Below are positions 1 through 8,846 of a stretch of 64,000 bases of DNA, in pieces (within the stretch, counting starts at the first letter, position 1; each line of letters starts with the position of its first letter). Source of the stretch: Bacillus_AD sp051893455 (GTDB taxonomy: Bacteria; Bacillota; Bacilli; Bacillales; DSM-1321); contig JBJFHG010000054.1 of the NCBI GenBank assembly GCA_051893455.1, positions 160,771 through 224,770 on the forward strand. The letters are read 5' to 3'. A model generated the notes under the pieces. It was given only the letters and a program-made list of their open reading frames with translations. It was not told where the DNA came from and made no database searches. Made by a program: the position numbers and the translations under genes.

Positions 1-332
1 TGTCGACGATCATTTGGGTGATTGATTTCATTCCTCTGATCGGCTCCATTGTGATATTGGCACCATGGTCGCTGTTTGAACTATTGACTGGCGATGTCAC
101 TGGCGGGATCCAGTTAGCCATCCTGGCGGTTATCTTGCTCATCATTAGACGGACAGTCGAACCGAAAGTGATGGGGGAACAGATTGGCCTATCTCCGCTC
201 GCTACCCTGATTTCCATGTATTTGGGCTGGAAAATCATCGGTATCATGGGTTTCATCGTCGGTCCTCTACTCGTCATCTTTTGGACCGCTGCACGGGAAT
301 CAGGCATTATCAAAGGAAAAATCACCATCTAA
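1..332 (+). CDS. AI-2E family / YtvI-like membrane permease, 3' end only
   Basis: The reading frame is open from the first complete codon at position 3 to the TAA at 330-332, so the start lies outside the window. The visible C-terminal part is very hydrophobic. It carries the DFIPxIGS segment and a later EPKVMGEQIGLSPL stretch, both typical of the last membrane helices of the AI-2E exporter/YtvI family (about 350 residues in full). The family are polytopic inner-membrane permeases of mostly unsettled substrate. In sporulating Bacillus, YtvI is a sporulation membrane protein, while other paralogues are Na+/H+ antiporters or AI-2 exporters. I cannot choose between these from the C-terminus alone. 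A strong hairpin terminator follows at once. Confidence 0.75.
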   Translation, partial: STIIWVIDFIPLIGSIVILAPWSLFELLTGDVTGGIQLAILAVILLIIRRTVEPKVMGEQIGLSPLATLISMYLGWKIIGIMGFIVGPLLVIFWTAARESGIIKGKITI

Positions 333-336
333 CGGC

Positions 337-370
337 AAAAGACCGCGGAACAGATTCCGCGGTCTTTCTT
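337..370. terminator. Bidirectional rho-independent terminator
   Basis: A 13-bp perfect stem (AAAGACCGCGGAA paired with its complement, CAGA loop) ends in TTTCTT on the plus strand and an A-rich stretch on the other side. It lies between the permease end and the convergent ctaM-like gene, so it can serve both. Confidence 0.85.
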
Positions 371-371
371 G

Positions 372-833
372 TCATGTGCCAAGGATGGCTTTGATGACGG
401 AAGTGGTCTCGCCGCCCTCATAAATGACGTACAGCAGCATATAAACAGCGACACCAGTGATTCCAGTAAAGAACCAGACGATACTCGTGATTGGTCCCAA
501 CTTACGGTGCGTTTTGAACTTCTTCTTATACCCTGTCCAAAGAGATGTGATTCCAAGCACAGCACCGACTGTCGCAAGTGTAATATGGAAAATCAAAAAG
601 ATTGTATAGTAAACTTTAATATCATCAGGTCCGCCGAACGCTGTATTCCCGAAAAAGATAGTCCTACTTGCATATATGACGAAAAAGATGATAGCAAACA
701 CCCCGGCCGCATACATCGTCTTTTCATGGGCTTTGAATTTCCGTTGCTTAATGAGCCACCAGCCGATAGCGACAGTAATAGCGCTTAGTACAATGAAAAA
801 CGTGCTGATTGTAGGCAAAATAGGTAGAGACAT
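372..833 (-). CDS. ctaM: DUF420 membrane protein, CtaM/YozB-like oxidase assembly factor
   Basis: This 153-residue protein has four predicted membrane helices and the DUF420 pattern, with conserved residues in KAHEKTMYAA and KTHRKLGP. CtaM, the family member in Staphylococcus aureus, is needed to mature heme-copper oxidases. The position next to the ctaBCDEFG cluster supports the same role. I chose ATG 831-833, which has AGAGGA about 12 bases upstream. The frame could be extended to a TTG at 854, but that start has no ribosome site. It is a separate transcript from ctaG because a terminator lies between them. The family assignment is firm; the assembly role is inferred from family and neighbours. 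Confidence 0.82.
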   Translation of the reverse strand: MSLPILPTISTFFIVLSAITVAIGWWLIKQRKFKAHEKTMYAAGVFAIIFFVIYASRTIFFGNTAFGGPDDIKVYYTIFLIFHITLATVGAVLGITSLWTGYKKKFKTHRKLGPITSIVWFFTGITGVAVYMLLYVIYEGGETTSVIKAILGT

Positions 834-967
834 AATCTTATGACGTCCTCTCAATATATGTATTTCCTATTCAGTCTAATAGAATTTTGGTTATTTTTCA
901 ATTATTTCCACGGTTTTGACATAAAATCGACTAACTTACAGCACTATCTATCACTCAAATGAAAAAT

Positions 968-988
968 AAACACCCATATAGGGTGTTT
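968..988 (-). terminator. Terminator after ctaG
   Basis: An 8-bp stem (AAACACCC/GGGTGTTT, loop ATATA) is followed on the minus strand by a T-rich run, TTTATTTTT. It closes the cta operon downstream of ctaG. Confidence 0.75.
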
Positions 989-1053
989 ACATTTGTATGG
1001 ACGTTTCCTCTTTCCTCCGTCTAATGACGGCAATGCGGGCGTTTGCCGCATCA

Positions 1054-1959
1054 CTACTCCGTTACATGATGATACGCATCTGTCGGATTCATATCCACTT
1101 CCTTTTCATTCTCATTCCTGTACCAAGAGAAGAAAATCTGAGCCAATACGATTCCGAACACTATCTCCTGAATAATTTTCATGATGACGCCGCCGGTCCT
1201 TTGATCTTCCAATAAAGGCATTGTATTGAAAAGGTCTGGCCCCGTCAGGTTCAATCCATTCAATGTACCGGAAGGAACGCACAGCTCCATCGCCACTAGC
1301 CAATGGGTCGGGTTCGTATAGGTCGCATACATCGGACTGTCCGCAAAGATGATCAGTGCGCAGGCTGGCGTCAACAGAATGCCATTGGCGAATATATAGC
1401 CAATTCGTTTGATGCCGTAAAACCCCTGGTATTCCTCCAGCTTGTTCAATATCGGCCACCACAGGAAAATCGCCATGATGAACAGCAGGATTGTATAGCC
1501 CGTATGCAATAATACATCCGTTTTAACAAAATCAAATACCAATGGAATATGGTAGAACGAAAATGTCAAATTAAAGAGCAGTAAAGCGATTAACGGTTTC
1601 GTGAAAAAATGGAATGGTTTGCTGATCCACTTGTAAGACAACACTTTTCTCCAAAGCCAATTAGGGATGGCCGTGACTAATAGCGGCGGGATCACCAAGT
1701 ACAGCAACGCCATCTGCGTCATATGCATGCTGAAATTGATATGGCCCAATAAGTCGATTGGAGAACCTTTCACTATATACAGAAGCACGATGACTGCCAA
1801 AAACAGAGACACCTGCGTCCTTGTCAACGGTTCGCTTTGTCCGGATAGTTTTTTGCGATAGCGTGTAGTCGACAGAAAATACAACATGCCGATCAGAACG
1901 AGAAACAAAAAGAAGAATGGGCTCCATAGCGCCCGGAAACCAAATATACTTATGTCCAT
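1054..1959 (-). CDS. ctaG: Cytochrome c oxidase assembly factor CtaG (caa3 type)
   Basis: The 301-residue polytopic membrane protein of the caa3_CtaG family has about seven hydrophobic helices and the conserved HMTQMALLY and WWPI segments. The ATG at 1959 is preceded by AAAGGGG at a spacing of 8 bases, better than the GTG three codons earlier. It is the last gene of the operon, 136 bp after ctaF, where an imperfect hairpin may attenuate transcription. In Bacillus, CtaG is needed for CtaCDEF oxidase activity, probably through CuA/CuB copper insertion. It is unrelated to the Cox11-type CtaG of proteobacteria. Identity is secured by sequence and gene order. Confidence 0.93.
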   Translation of the reverse strand: MDISIFGFRALWSPFFFLFLVLIGMLYFLSTTRYRKKLSGQSEPLTRTQVSLFLAVIVLLYIVKGSPIDLLGHINFSMHMTQMALLYLVIPPLLVTAIPNWLWRKVLSYKWISKPFHFFTKPLIALLLFNLTFSFYHIPLVFDFVKTDVLLHTGYTILLFIMAIFLWWPILNKLEEYQGFYGIKRIGYIFANGILLTPACALIIFADSPMYATYTNPTHWLVAMELCVPSGTLNGLNLTGPDLFNTMPLLEDQRTGGVIMKIIQEIVFGIVLAQIFFSWYRNENEKEVDMNPTDAYHHVTE

Positions 1960-2052
1960 CCTCCACACCCCTTTCCACCATTATACTTTATCGGATGACC
2001 CTTCCAAAACGATATGTCTCACTCAACTGGATAACCTGATGATTGACAGAAG

Positions 2053-2096
2053 AAAAGACTGGCCCGCGGGGTAGCGCAGACCAGCCTTCCTTTCAT
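2053..2096 (-). terminator. Weak hairpin between ctaF and ctaG
   Basis: An imperfect stem (AAGACTGG against CCAGCCTT) with a large GC-rich loop lies directly after the ctaF stop, and a short T-rich run follows on the minus strand. It may reduce read-through into ctaG rather than fully terminate. Confidence 0.4.
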
Positions 2097-2419
2097 CAGA
2101 TCCAGACAATCAATAGGAAAGTAAGGACCGTGACAAATCCGACCAACACTCCCGAATATAGGAAGAATGCCGGCATCTCATGTCCTTTATGGCTCATATG
2201 CATGAAGTAATACAGTTGGAAAATGACCTGCACTACCGCCAACAAGATAAGGAACGGTAAAATGAACCAAGACGAAAAGTCACCGTAGCCGACTACTGCA
2301 AAGGCAATCAAAGTCAGGAAAATCATCAAAGAAAAGGTGATGACCTGATATCTCATGTCCTCCGCATTTTTCTTCCTTCTATACTTCAAATCTATTTTCT
2401 GGTTGGTTGTCTGATCCAT
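2096..2419 (-). CDS. ctaF: Cytochrome c oxidase subunit IV (CtaF)
   Basis: A 107-residue protein with three membrane helices. The QLYYFMHMSHKGHE segment is typical of subunit IVB of Bacillus caa3 oxidase. The ATG directly abuts the TAA of ctaE (TAAATG), so translation is probably coupled. Subunit IV is a small structural subunit that stabilises the CuB site of the CtaD core. Length and hydropathy match the family. It has no known catalytic residues. Confidence 0.92.
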   Translation of the reverse strand: MDQTTNQKIDLKYRRKKNAEDMRYQVITFSLMIFLTLIAFAVVGYGDFSSWFILPFLILLAVVQVIFQLYYFMHMSHKGHEMPAFFLYSGVLVGFVTVLTFLLIVWI

Positions 2420-3049
2420 TTATCCCACCATCCCCATCAAATATACTACCGTGAAGATGAATACCCACACGACGTCAATGAAGTGCCAGTATAAGCTGGC
2501 GATATAGAACTTCGGCGCGTTGTACAGGTTCAGACCGCGTTTTGCGTTCCGGATCATCAGCGCGACGATCCATGATAGACCGAAAGCAACGTGAGCTCCG
2601 TGGAATCCGACCAATGTATAGAAGGCGGATCCGAAGGCGCTGCTTGAGAATGTGAATCCGTACTCATGGACATAATGGTTGAACTCGTAAATCTCAAGCG
2701 CCAGGAACGCAGCACCGAGGGCAACTGTCACAAATAGCCATGCCTGCATACCCTTAAAGTTGTAATTCTTCATATGATACATGGCGTACACGCTCGTCAA
2801 TGAACTCGTCAATAGAAGCATCGTTGCCACGAATGTGAGCGGCAAGGAGAAAATGTCCTCCGCCAAAGGGTGGTCGGAGCTTGGCACCTTATCCTTCAAA
2901 GCCAAATAGGTCGCAAACAAGGTAGCGAACAGAACCGTCTCTCCGCCCAGGAACAGCCAGAAACCAAGGAATTTGTTCTTGCCTTCAAGCGATGCTTTCT
3001 CCGGTGAGGAGGGCCAAGTTGCTTCCGTGAATTTTTCTTCTGCCTGCAT
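2420..3049 (-). CDS. ctaE: Cytochrome c oxidase subunit III (CtaE)
   Basis: The 209-residue protein has five hydrophobic helices. Conserved subunit III residues include the KNKFLGFWLFLGGE segment with its membrane glutamate, and GFHGAHV(A)FG near residues 148-158. The start overlaps the ctaD stop by one base (TAATG). Subunit III shields the proton-uptake path of CtaD and does not bind redox metals. It is the normal length for the short Bacillus form. Confidence 0.95.
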   Translation of the reverse strand: MQAEEKFTEATWPSSPEKASLEGKNKFLGFWLFLGGETVLFATLFATYLALKDKVPSSDHPLAEDIFSLPLTFVATMLLLTSSLTSVYAMYHMKNYNFKGMQAWLFVTVALGAAFLALEIYEFNHYVHEYGFTFSSSAFGSAFYTLVGFHGAHVAFGLSWIVALMIRNAKRGLNLYNAPKFYIASLYWHFIDVVWVFIFTVVYLMGMVG

Positions 3050-4923
3050 TATGCGATCCCTCCCTTATCTTCATCGTCCTCCAGGTCTTCTTTATGGATA
3101 TGGAATCCTAAGTCGTCCTTCAGGGAGCGAATCAGCATGGCCCCCAATGTAATGGCGAGTCCGATGATCAATAGCCACAGTGTCCAGCCCAAGCCTTCAT
3201 CGCGATAGTACATAGCCCCGAAAGCAGCCACGAACAATCCGAATGAAATGAAGACAGGGATGATTGATCCGTTCGGCATATGGATGTCGCCTAGCGGCTC
3301 TGCCGGCGTCATTTCTTTTTTGCCGTCCATTTTCTCTAACCAGTAAGCATCCAATCCGCGCACGAGCGGCAGCTGCTTGAAGTTATAGAATGGCGGCGGT
3401 GACGGAATCGCCCATTCAAGCGTACGCCCGTCTCCCCAAGGGTCGTTTCCGACTTTCTCATTCTTCACTTGAGTAATGACGACGTTCACAAGCAAGATCG
3501 CCACCCCTACAGCCATCAGCACGGCACCGCCGGTACTGATCGCGTTCCCTAGGTTCAGCCCTTGACCGTCAAGGAATGTGAACACACGACGCGGCATGCC
3601 CCATAGACCAAGGAAATGCTGGATGAAGAATGTCATGTGAAAGCCGATCAAGAACAGCCAGAATGTCCATTTCCCCATTTTCTCGCTAAGCATCGTACCG
3701 AACATCTTCGGCCAATAGAAGTGGGCACCGGCCAATAAGCCTAATACAACCCCACCGACGATGACATAGTGGAAGTGGGCCACGACAAAGTAGCTATCAT
3801 GGAATTGATAGTCAGCCGCTGCTGAGGCATTCATGATGCCCGTCACGCCCCCCATCGTGAATGATGGAATAAAGGCGATTGCATACATCATCGGCACGGT
3901 AAACTTGATACTTCCGCCCCACATCGTAAAGAGCCAGTTGAATATTTTGATACCGGTCGGGACCGCGATTGCCATCGTTGCTACTGCAAAGATCGCATTT
4001 GCGATCGGTCCTAGACCGACTGTGAACATATGATGGGCCCATACCATGAATCCGAGGAACCCGATCAGCACTGTAGCGAATACCATGGATGAATATCCGA
4101 ACAGACGTTTCCTTGAGAAGGTAGCAAATATTTCCGAGAAAATACCGAAAGCCGGCAAAATCAAAATATATACTTCCGGATGTCCGAAAATCCAGAATAA
4201 ATGCTCCCAGATGATTGTATTACCGCCCATGTTCACAACAAAGAAGTTGGAACCGAACATACGGTCGAAAATCAAGAAAAATAATCCGACTGTAAGCGGC
4301 GGGAATGCAAACAGAATAAGTGCAGAGACGACGAATGTTGACCAAGTGAACAGCGGCATCCTCATATACGTCATACCCGGCGCACGCATGTTAATGATCG
4401 TTACAAGGAAGTTGATCCCCCCGATCAGCGTTCCGGCCCCTGAGATTTGCAGCCCCAGTGCATAAAAGTCAATTCCATGTCCTTCTGATGCGAGAGACAA
4501 TGACGCATAAGACGTCCAGCCGGCATCAGGAGCCCCTCCCATGAACCATGAAAGGTTCAGGAACACTCCCCCGAAGAAGAACAGCCAAAAGCCAAGTGAG
4601 TTAAGGAACGGAAACGCAACATCACGCGCTCCGATCTGCAACGGCATAACGGCATTCATGAAAGCGAACACCAGCGGCATGGCAGCTAGGAAAATCATGG
4701 TCGTACCATGCATTGTCAATATTTCATTAAATAGTCCGGCGCTGACGAAATCATTGTCTGGCACAGCAAGCTGGATACGGATGAACATCGCTTCCAATCC
4801 GCCGATGACGAAGAATATTCCGCCGGCAATCAAATACAGGATGGCGATCTTTTTGTGGTCGACCGTAGTCAGATAATCCCACAGAACTGCGCCGAATCCC
4901 TTCTTTTGAGCATACGTACTCAC
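3049..4923 (-). CDS. ctaD: Cytochrome c oxidase subunit I (CtaD)
   Basis: This is the catalytic core subunit, 624 residues and 14 or so membrane helices. Heme and CuB ligands are visible: the low-spin heme histidine in TMHGTTMIF, the HPEVYILILP motif with the CuB histidine and cross-linked tyrosine, the WAHHMFTVG pair of CuB histidines, and the heme ligands in VAHFHYVIVGG. It reduces O2 to water and pumps protons in the cytoplasmic membrane. The GTG start at 4921-4923 follows GGGGAGG by 7 bases. The C-terminal extension beyond the 12-helix core (residues ~540-624) is usual for Bacillus caa3 enzymes. Confidence 0.97.
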   Translation of the reverse strand: MSTYAQKKGFGAVLWDYLTTVDHKKIAILYLIAGGIFFVIGGLEAMFIRIQLAVPDNDFVSAGLFNEILTMHGTTMIFLAAMPLVFAFMNAVMPLQIGARDVAFPFLNSLGFWLFFFGGVFLNLSWFMGGAPDAGWTSYASLSLASEGHGIDFYALGLQISGAGTLIGGINFLVTIINMRAPGMTYMRMPLFTWSTFVVSALILFAFPPLTVGLFFLIFDRMFGSNFFVVNMGGNTIIWEHLFWIFGHPEVYILILPAFGIFSEIFATFSRKRLFGYSSMVFATVLIGFLGFMVWAHHMFTVGLGPIANAIFAVATMAIAVPTGIKIFNWLFTMWGGSIKFTVPMMYAIAFIPSFTMGGVTGIMNASAAADYQFHDSYFVVAHFHYVIVGGVVLGLLAGAHFYWPKMFGTMLSEKMGKWTFWLFLIGFHMTFFIQHFLGLWGMPRRVFTFLDGQGLNLGNAISTGGAVLMAVGVAILLVNVVITQVKNEKVGNDPWGDGRTLEWAIPSPPPFYNFKQLPLVRGLDAYWLEKMDGKKEMTPAEPLGDIHMPNGSIIPVFISFGLFVAAFGAMYYRDEGLGWTLWLLIIGLAITLGAMLIRSLKDDLGFHIHKEDLEDDEDKGGIA

Positions 4924-4965
4924 GTTTTTACCTCCCCTTGTTTCTAAAGATCTCTCCGCAAACCC

Positions 4966-6048
4966 CTATTCCTGTACTTTCAACTGCATCAGATAGGCAG
5001 TCAAGGCTTCTATATCCTCTTCAGCCATATCGTTATAGCTCGGCATTTTATTACCTGGCTTCAGCTCATCGGAATTCTTAATCCAGTCTTTCACATTCTC
5101 TTCATTGTTCTCCAAGATTCCCGCTACCATTGTACGCTCCCCGAAGTTGGAAAGGTTCGGCGCTAGACGGGCAGGGACCGGTGTCCCCTCATTTGGTGTC
5201 ACGGCATGGCAGCTGATGCAGCTTTCGTTGAAGATTTCTTCCCCTTGCTCAGCTAATGCTCCTTCAGCCTGCGGCGCTTCTGCAGTGGCCATATCATCCA
5301 ACCATTGGTTGAACTCCTCTTTCGATTTCGTCACAACCTTGAAGTCCATCAAAGCATGCGAAGGCCCGCACAACTCGGCGCACTTGCCGTAGAATAGGTT
5401 TTCGGCTTCATCAGCTTTGTTTTCATCGAATGTCAGATAGAACTGGTTTTCGTTATCGGTATTTGTATCCATCTTACCGCCTGCGGCAGGAATCCAGAAT
5501 GAATGCTTTATATCAGAAGCGGTCAGATTGAAATACACTCTCTCGCCTGTCGGCACAACCAGATCCTGGCTTGTGACGACGCCTTTTTCACCGGCGTCAG
5601 GATATTCAAATTCCCACCAATAAGCATTGGCGCGAACATTGACGACCGTTACATCCCTTTTTCCATCCTCATTTTCCTTATTCATCGGATCAACCTCGGC
5701 AAACTGGAACGTATAGGACACAGTCGGCACAGCCAGGATGATCAACAGGATGATCGGGATGACCGTCCAAACGATTTCCATTTTGTGGCTTCCTTCTACC
5801 TGTTTCGGTATTTTGGTGTCGCCCTTCTTCCGTCTGAAACGGAACATGACAATCAGGAAGATCACCGTCACAACAATGATGACCAAAACCATAATCAATG
5901 TGGAAAGCACCATCAGGTCATACTGCTTTTGACCAACTTCACCAGCTGGCGTCAACGTGGAAAGGAATGGCTCCCCACAGCCGGCCAATAAGAGCGTCAG
6001 CATTGTCAACAAACCAATGGACCGCCATTTTCCAAGCCGTTTTTTCAT
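4966..6048 (-). CDS. ctaC: Cytochrome c oxidase subunit II with fused cytochrome c domain (CtaC)
   Basis: A 360-residue lipoprotein. Signal peptide and lipobox LLLAGC place the lipidated cysteine at residue 24, and two membrane helices follow. The CuA domain carries the CAELCGPSH ligand motif near residues 217-225. The C-terminal third is a class I cytochrome c with CISCH near residue 280 and the axial methionine in NKMPSYNDM. The fused heme domain makes this a caa3-type, cytochrome c-oxidising enzyme. GAGGGG precedes ATG 6048. It is separated from ctaB by a hairpin, so it may have its own promoter in 6050-6180. Confidence 0.96.
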   Translation of the reverse strand: MKKRLGKWRSIGLLTMLTLLLAGCGEPFLSTLTPAGEVGQKQYDLMVLSTLIMVLVIIVVTVIFLIVMFRFRRKKGDTKIPKQVEGSHKMEIVWTVIPIILLIILAVPTVSYTFQFAEVDPMNKENEDGKRDVTVVNVRANAYWWEFEYPDAGEKGVVTSQDLVVPTGERVYFNLTASDIKHSFWIPAAGGKMDTNTDNENQFYLTFDENKADEAENLFYGKCAELCGPSHALMDFKVVTKSKEEFNQWLDDMATAEAPQAEGALAEQGEEIFNESCISCHAVTPNEGTPVPARLAPNLSNFGERTMVAGILENNEENVKDWIKNSDELKPGNKMPSYNDMAEEDIEALTAYLMQLKVQE

Positions 6049-6182
6049 ACTTACGAAACCCCTCTTTCATGATTTTTTCTCCCAAAAACCCTAAATTTGA
6101 TGTTTTGCAAACCCGATTCAATATTACCATTTGTAAGATAGTTTGACATATATCCCAAAATAAGGAATCGACTTGCATTTTT

Positions 6183-6213
6183 AAAGATTCGCTGCTGTAT
6201 TCAGCGAATCTTT
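6183..6213 (-). terminator. Hairpin between ctaB and ctaC
   Basis: A 12-bp perfect stem (AAAGATTCGCTG and complement) with a 7-base loop. The U-run behind it on the minus strand is poor (CTTTAAAAATG), so partial termination after ctaB is likely. A second GC-rich palindrome, 6221-6250, immediately follows the ctaB stop. Confidence 0.55.
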
Positions 6214-6253
6214 AGTTTACCGGCCGAACCCCAAGATGGGGAGTCTGGCCGAT

Positions 6254-7216
6254 TTATATCAAGGTTACAATAACCATTGAAACAAAAAGAATCGTTAAGT
6301 AATTCAAGGAAAAGATGAACATCCGTTTTGCCCATCTTAAGTCATCCTTCATCCGGTAGCCTGAAAGCCCGATCGCGAGCCAAGCGACATTCAGCACTGT
6401 CATCAGGATGATGAATGGTGTCCCCAAAGAAGTCAAAAAGATTGGAAGCGGCAACAACAAAGCCACCCACAAGTTGATGGAGTGCTTCGTTCTTTTAAAG
6501 CCCTTCACAACCGGTAACATCGGAATGTTGGCTTTCCTGTACTCATCACATCTCCGCATCGCCAATGCATAAAAATGCGGCGGCTGCCAGATAAACATAA
6601 TCAAAAACAGCATCCACGCGACGAGGCTCAAGTTGGCATCGACCGCTGCCCAGCCGATGAGCGGCGGCACAGCACCGGAAATGCTCCCGATGATTGTGTT
6701 GGAAACTAATTTCCTTTTTGAAAATGTATAAAGAATGACATATGCGAATACTCCGAACAGTCCAATCACAGCTGCAGACCAAGTTGTGAATGCGAGAAGG
6801 ACTGTACCTGATGCGACGAATCCGAGACCAATTGCGAGCACTTTGCCGGCGCTCATGTGTCCGTTTACCGTAGGACGGTTGCTCGTTCTCTCCATCAGAT
6901 GGTCTATATCCCTATCGATATAATTGTTCAGTGTGCCTGCTCCGCCTATGATCAGCGCCGTACCGGCCATTGTGAGAAAGACCGTGCCCATGCTATCAAA
7001 AAAGCCGAGCCCGGAAAAATGGATGGCCAGCCAAATTCCAGTGAATGTAGTGATCAAGTTCGACTTAACGATGCCGATTTTGATTAGCGCCATGAATTCA
7101 TCCCAGGCTGAGGCTTTCCCATCCGTTGATTGGATACCTTGGTACTGACCTTTATTATCCGTTTCTGTCTGATTATCCGACAGGACGTGATCAGCCAAGA
7201 CCTTTGTATCTGACAT
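6254..7216 (-). CDS. ctaB: Protoheme IX farnesyltransferase (heme O synthase, CtaB)
   Basis: A UbiA-family prenyltransferase of 320 residues with about eight membrane helices. It converts heme B to heme O by adding a farnesyl group, the first step to the heme A used by CtaD. The Asp-rich motif NNYIDRDIDHLMERT near residues 101-115 binds the prenyl diphosphate with Mg2+. A second conserved loop, RRCDEYRKANIPMLPVV, lies near residues 220-236. ATG 7216 follows AGAGGGGGAA. It is divergent from ctaA, the next enzyme of the pathway, as in B. subtilis. Confidence 0.96.
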   Translation of the reverse strand: MSDTKVLADHVLSDNQTETDNKGQYQGIQSTDGKASAWDEFMALIKIGIVKSNLITTFTGIWLAIHFSGLGFFDSMGTVFLTMAGTALIIGGAGTLNNYIDRDIDHLMERTSNRPTVNGHMSAGKVLAIGLGFVASGTVLLAFTTWSAAVIGLFGVFAYVILYTFSKRKLVSNTIIGSISGAVPPLIGWAAVDANLSLVAWMLFLIMFIWQPPHFYALAMRRCDEYRKANIPMLPVVKGFKRTKHSINLWVALLLPLPIFLTSLGTPFIILMTVLNVAWLAIGLSGYRMKDDLRWAKRMFIFSLNYLTILFVSMVIVTLI

Positions 7217-7839
7217 TTCAGTTCCCCCTCTTGTACATCACCATTGCGAGAAATGATTCCTACTTACATTATTTCATACTTTCCTATATTTGCAATTAAG
7301 GTGATTTTTCAAAGTATCCCGATTCACGATGGGTTTTGCCTGTTCCCACACTACTAATATACTGAAATTAGCTTAAAATAACAAATATTACTATTCCCTG
7401 TATATTAAATCACATTTCGTTCCATTTTTGTGAACTTTTTTTGTATAACTTTTGACTACTTTGTGAAAGTGTCGGAGAGGCATTTTACAGGGCTTGATCA
7501 AAGGCTGGAAATGGGGAAGGTTCCTTGATTTCCATGCATGATTGCCACCCTTTGAAGACCCACTTTAACAGTTTCGAAATCTTCATTCATCTATTTCTAT
7601 CAGATTTTTCCCAACCATTCAACTCTTTTGTTGACCTTCTCCCGGATTTCCCCTTCCCAGCTGTCTTTTAGCTGGACAGCTAGAAGAAAATATGGAATTT
7701 TCATGAACCTATGCCACTATTTCTTAATAATGTTTGAAACGGGGGCCTTTTTTCTTTATTATAGGAGGGGTAGCCATGAAAATACTGGCAAATAAAATAT
7801 TCTGATAAATATATACTATCTTAAGAGGGTGAATTTTCA
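7217..7839. promoter_or_regulatory. ctaB-ctaA divergent regulatory region with ResD-like sites
   Basis: This 623-bp gap has no convincing gene. It holds a TTGTGAA element at 7428-7434 whose extension fits TTGTGAA-N3-TTT-N4-A (7428-7445), the ResD consensus as I remember it for B. subtilis. A second TTGTGAA lies 33 bp downstream at 7461-7467. A small perfect hairpin (AGCTGTC/GACAGCT) spans 7659-7681. ctaA and ctaB are ResDE targets in B. subtilis, so respiratory control is plausible here. Confidence 0.45.
7734..7762 (+). promoter_or_regulatory. Probable sigma-A promoter of ctaA
   Basis: TTGAAA at 7734-7739 and TATTAT at 7757-7762 are separated by exactly 17 bases. Transcription would begin near 7769, giving a leader of about 70 nt to the ctaA GTG. 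Confidence 0.6.
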
Positions 7840-8799
7840 GTGCATCGTGTTTTAAAATGGTTTGCGGTACTTACCACATTCGGTATGCTGCTTATATTGC
7901 TTGGGGGGGCGCTCGTCACAAAAACGGAGTCGGGAGCTGGATGCGGGACAAGCTGGCCTCTTTGCCACGGACAATTGATTCCCACCGACATTACAATGGA
8001 GCTCGTGATTGAGTTGGCTCACCGTGTTGTTTCCGGGGTAGTCGGAATCATGGTCCTCATCCTGTCGGTGTGGAGCTGGAAAGCAATTGGTGATATACGG
8101 GAAACCAAGTTTCTGTCCGTCCTCTCCTTTTCGTTCCTCGTCATTCAGGGATTGATTGGGGCTGCAGCCGTCATGTGGGGACAGAATGATTTCGTGCTGG
8201 CCGCCCACTTCGGCATCTCTCTCATCTCTTTCTCGGCTGTCTTCCTGCTGACTTTGCTCATTTGGGAAGTGGATAAACGATTCGAAGCGGAAAAGGTCAT
8301 TATCGATAAACGGATGAATTTTCATATCGTCGGCATTCTATTATACGTCTATTTAGTCGTTTATTCTGGGGCTCTCGTGCGCCACACGGATGCATCCCTT
8401 GTCTGTCCGGACTGGCCGCTGTGCCGGAATGATCAGCCATTTTCCCTCCCGGATAACTTGTATGAATGGGTTCAGATGGGCCATCGGGCCCTTGTTGCCC
8501 TCGTCTTTATTTGGATCGGCTATGCCACCATCCTGGCAATCAGGCATTACAAAGACCAAAAAGTCGTCTACTGGGGATGGATCATCAGCTTCACACTATT
8601 GGTCATGCAGGTCGGAAGCGGGGCATTCATCATCTTCTCAAGACTCAATCTATATATAGCTTTGGCGCATGCACTATTCATCTCCTGTCTATTCGGTGTT
8701 TTGACCTATCTGTTGCTGCTTGCCAGCCGCAGTGAAAAAAATAGTGCCCTACTCAAAAGCAAGGGACAAAACAGCCATCAGCTTTTGGGCAGGGATTAA
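7840..8799 (+). CDS. ctaA: Heme A synthase (CtaA)
   Basis: The 319-residue protein has eight predicted membrane helices in two four-helix halves. It oxidises the C8 methyl of heme O to the formyl of heme A. Visible features are the essential Glu/His in the IELAHRVVSGVVG segment (~residues 57-66), the AHFGISLIS histidine, the Cys pair of the first outer loop (CGTSWPLC, ~35-42), a second CPDWPLC loop (~190), and the C-terminal histidines in MGHRALVAL and AHALF. The GTG start at 7840 follows AGAGGG by about 8 bases. It is the only cta gene on the plus strand. Confidence 0.95.
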   Translation: MHRVLKWFAVLTTFGMLLILLGGALVTKTESGAGCGTSWPLCHGQLIPTDITMELVIELAHRVVSGVVGIMVLILSVWSWKAIGDIRETKFLSVLSFSFLVIQGLIGAAAVMWGQNDFVLAAHFGISLISFSAVFLLTLLIWEVDKRFEAEKVIIDKRMNFHIVGILLYVYLVVYSGALVRHTDASLVCPDWPLCRNDQPFSLPDNLYEWVQMGHRALVALVFIWIGYATILAIRHYKDQKVVYWGWIISFTLLVMQVGSGAFIIFSRLNLYIALAHALFISCLFGVLTYLLLLASRSEKNSALLKSKGQNSHQLLGRD

Positions 8800-8805
8800 C
8801 AGCGA

Positions 8806-8841
8806 AAAAAAGCCCGCACAGTCAATTGTGCGGGCTTTCTG
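8806..8841. terminator. Bidirectional terminator between ctaA and pycA
   Basis: A 12-bp perfect stem (AAAGCCCGCACA and complement) with a 6-base loop, flanked by A-rich and T-rich tracts, between the convergent ctaA and pycA ends. Confidence 0.85.
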
Positions 8842-8846
8842 ATTGC

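Noticed and set aside
4046..4465. Long antisense frames inside ctaD, pycA and fusA-like genes
   Set aside because: Shadows of strongly supported genes; no ribosome sites or protein-like sequence.
7776..7805. Nine-codon ORF (MKILANKIF) with AGGAGGGG in front, between the ctaA promoter and ctaA
   Set aside because: The best promoter (-10 at 7757-7762) would start RNA near 7769, so the ribosome site would not be in the transcript. Likely chance.
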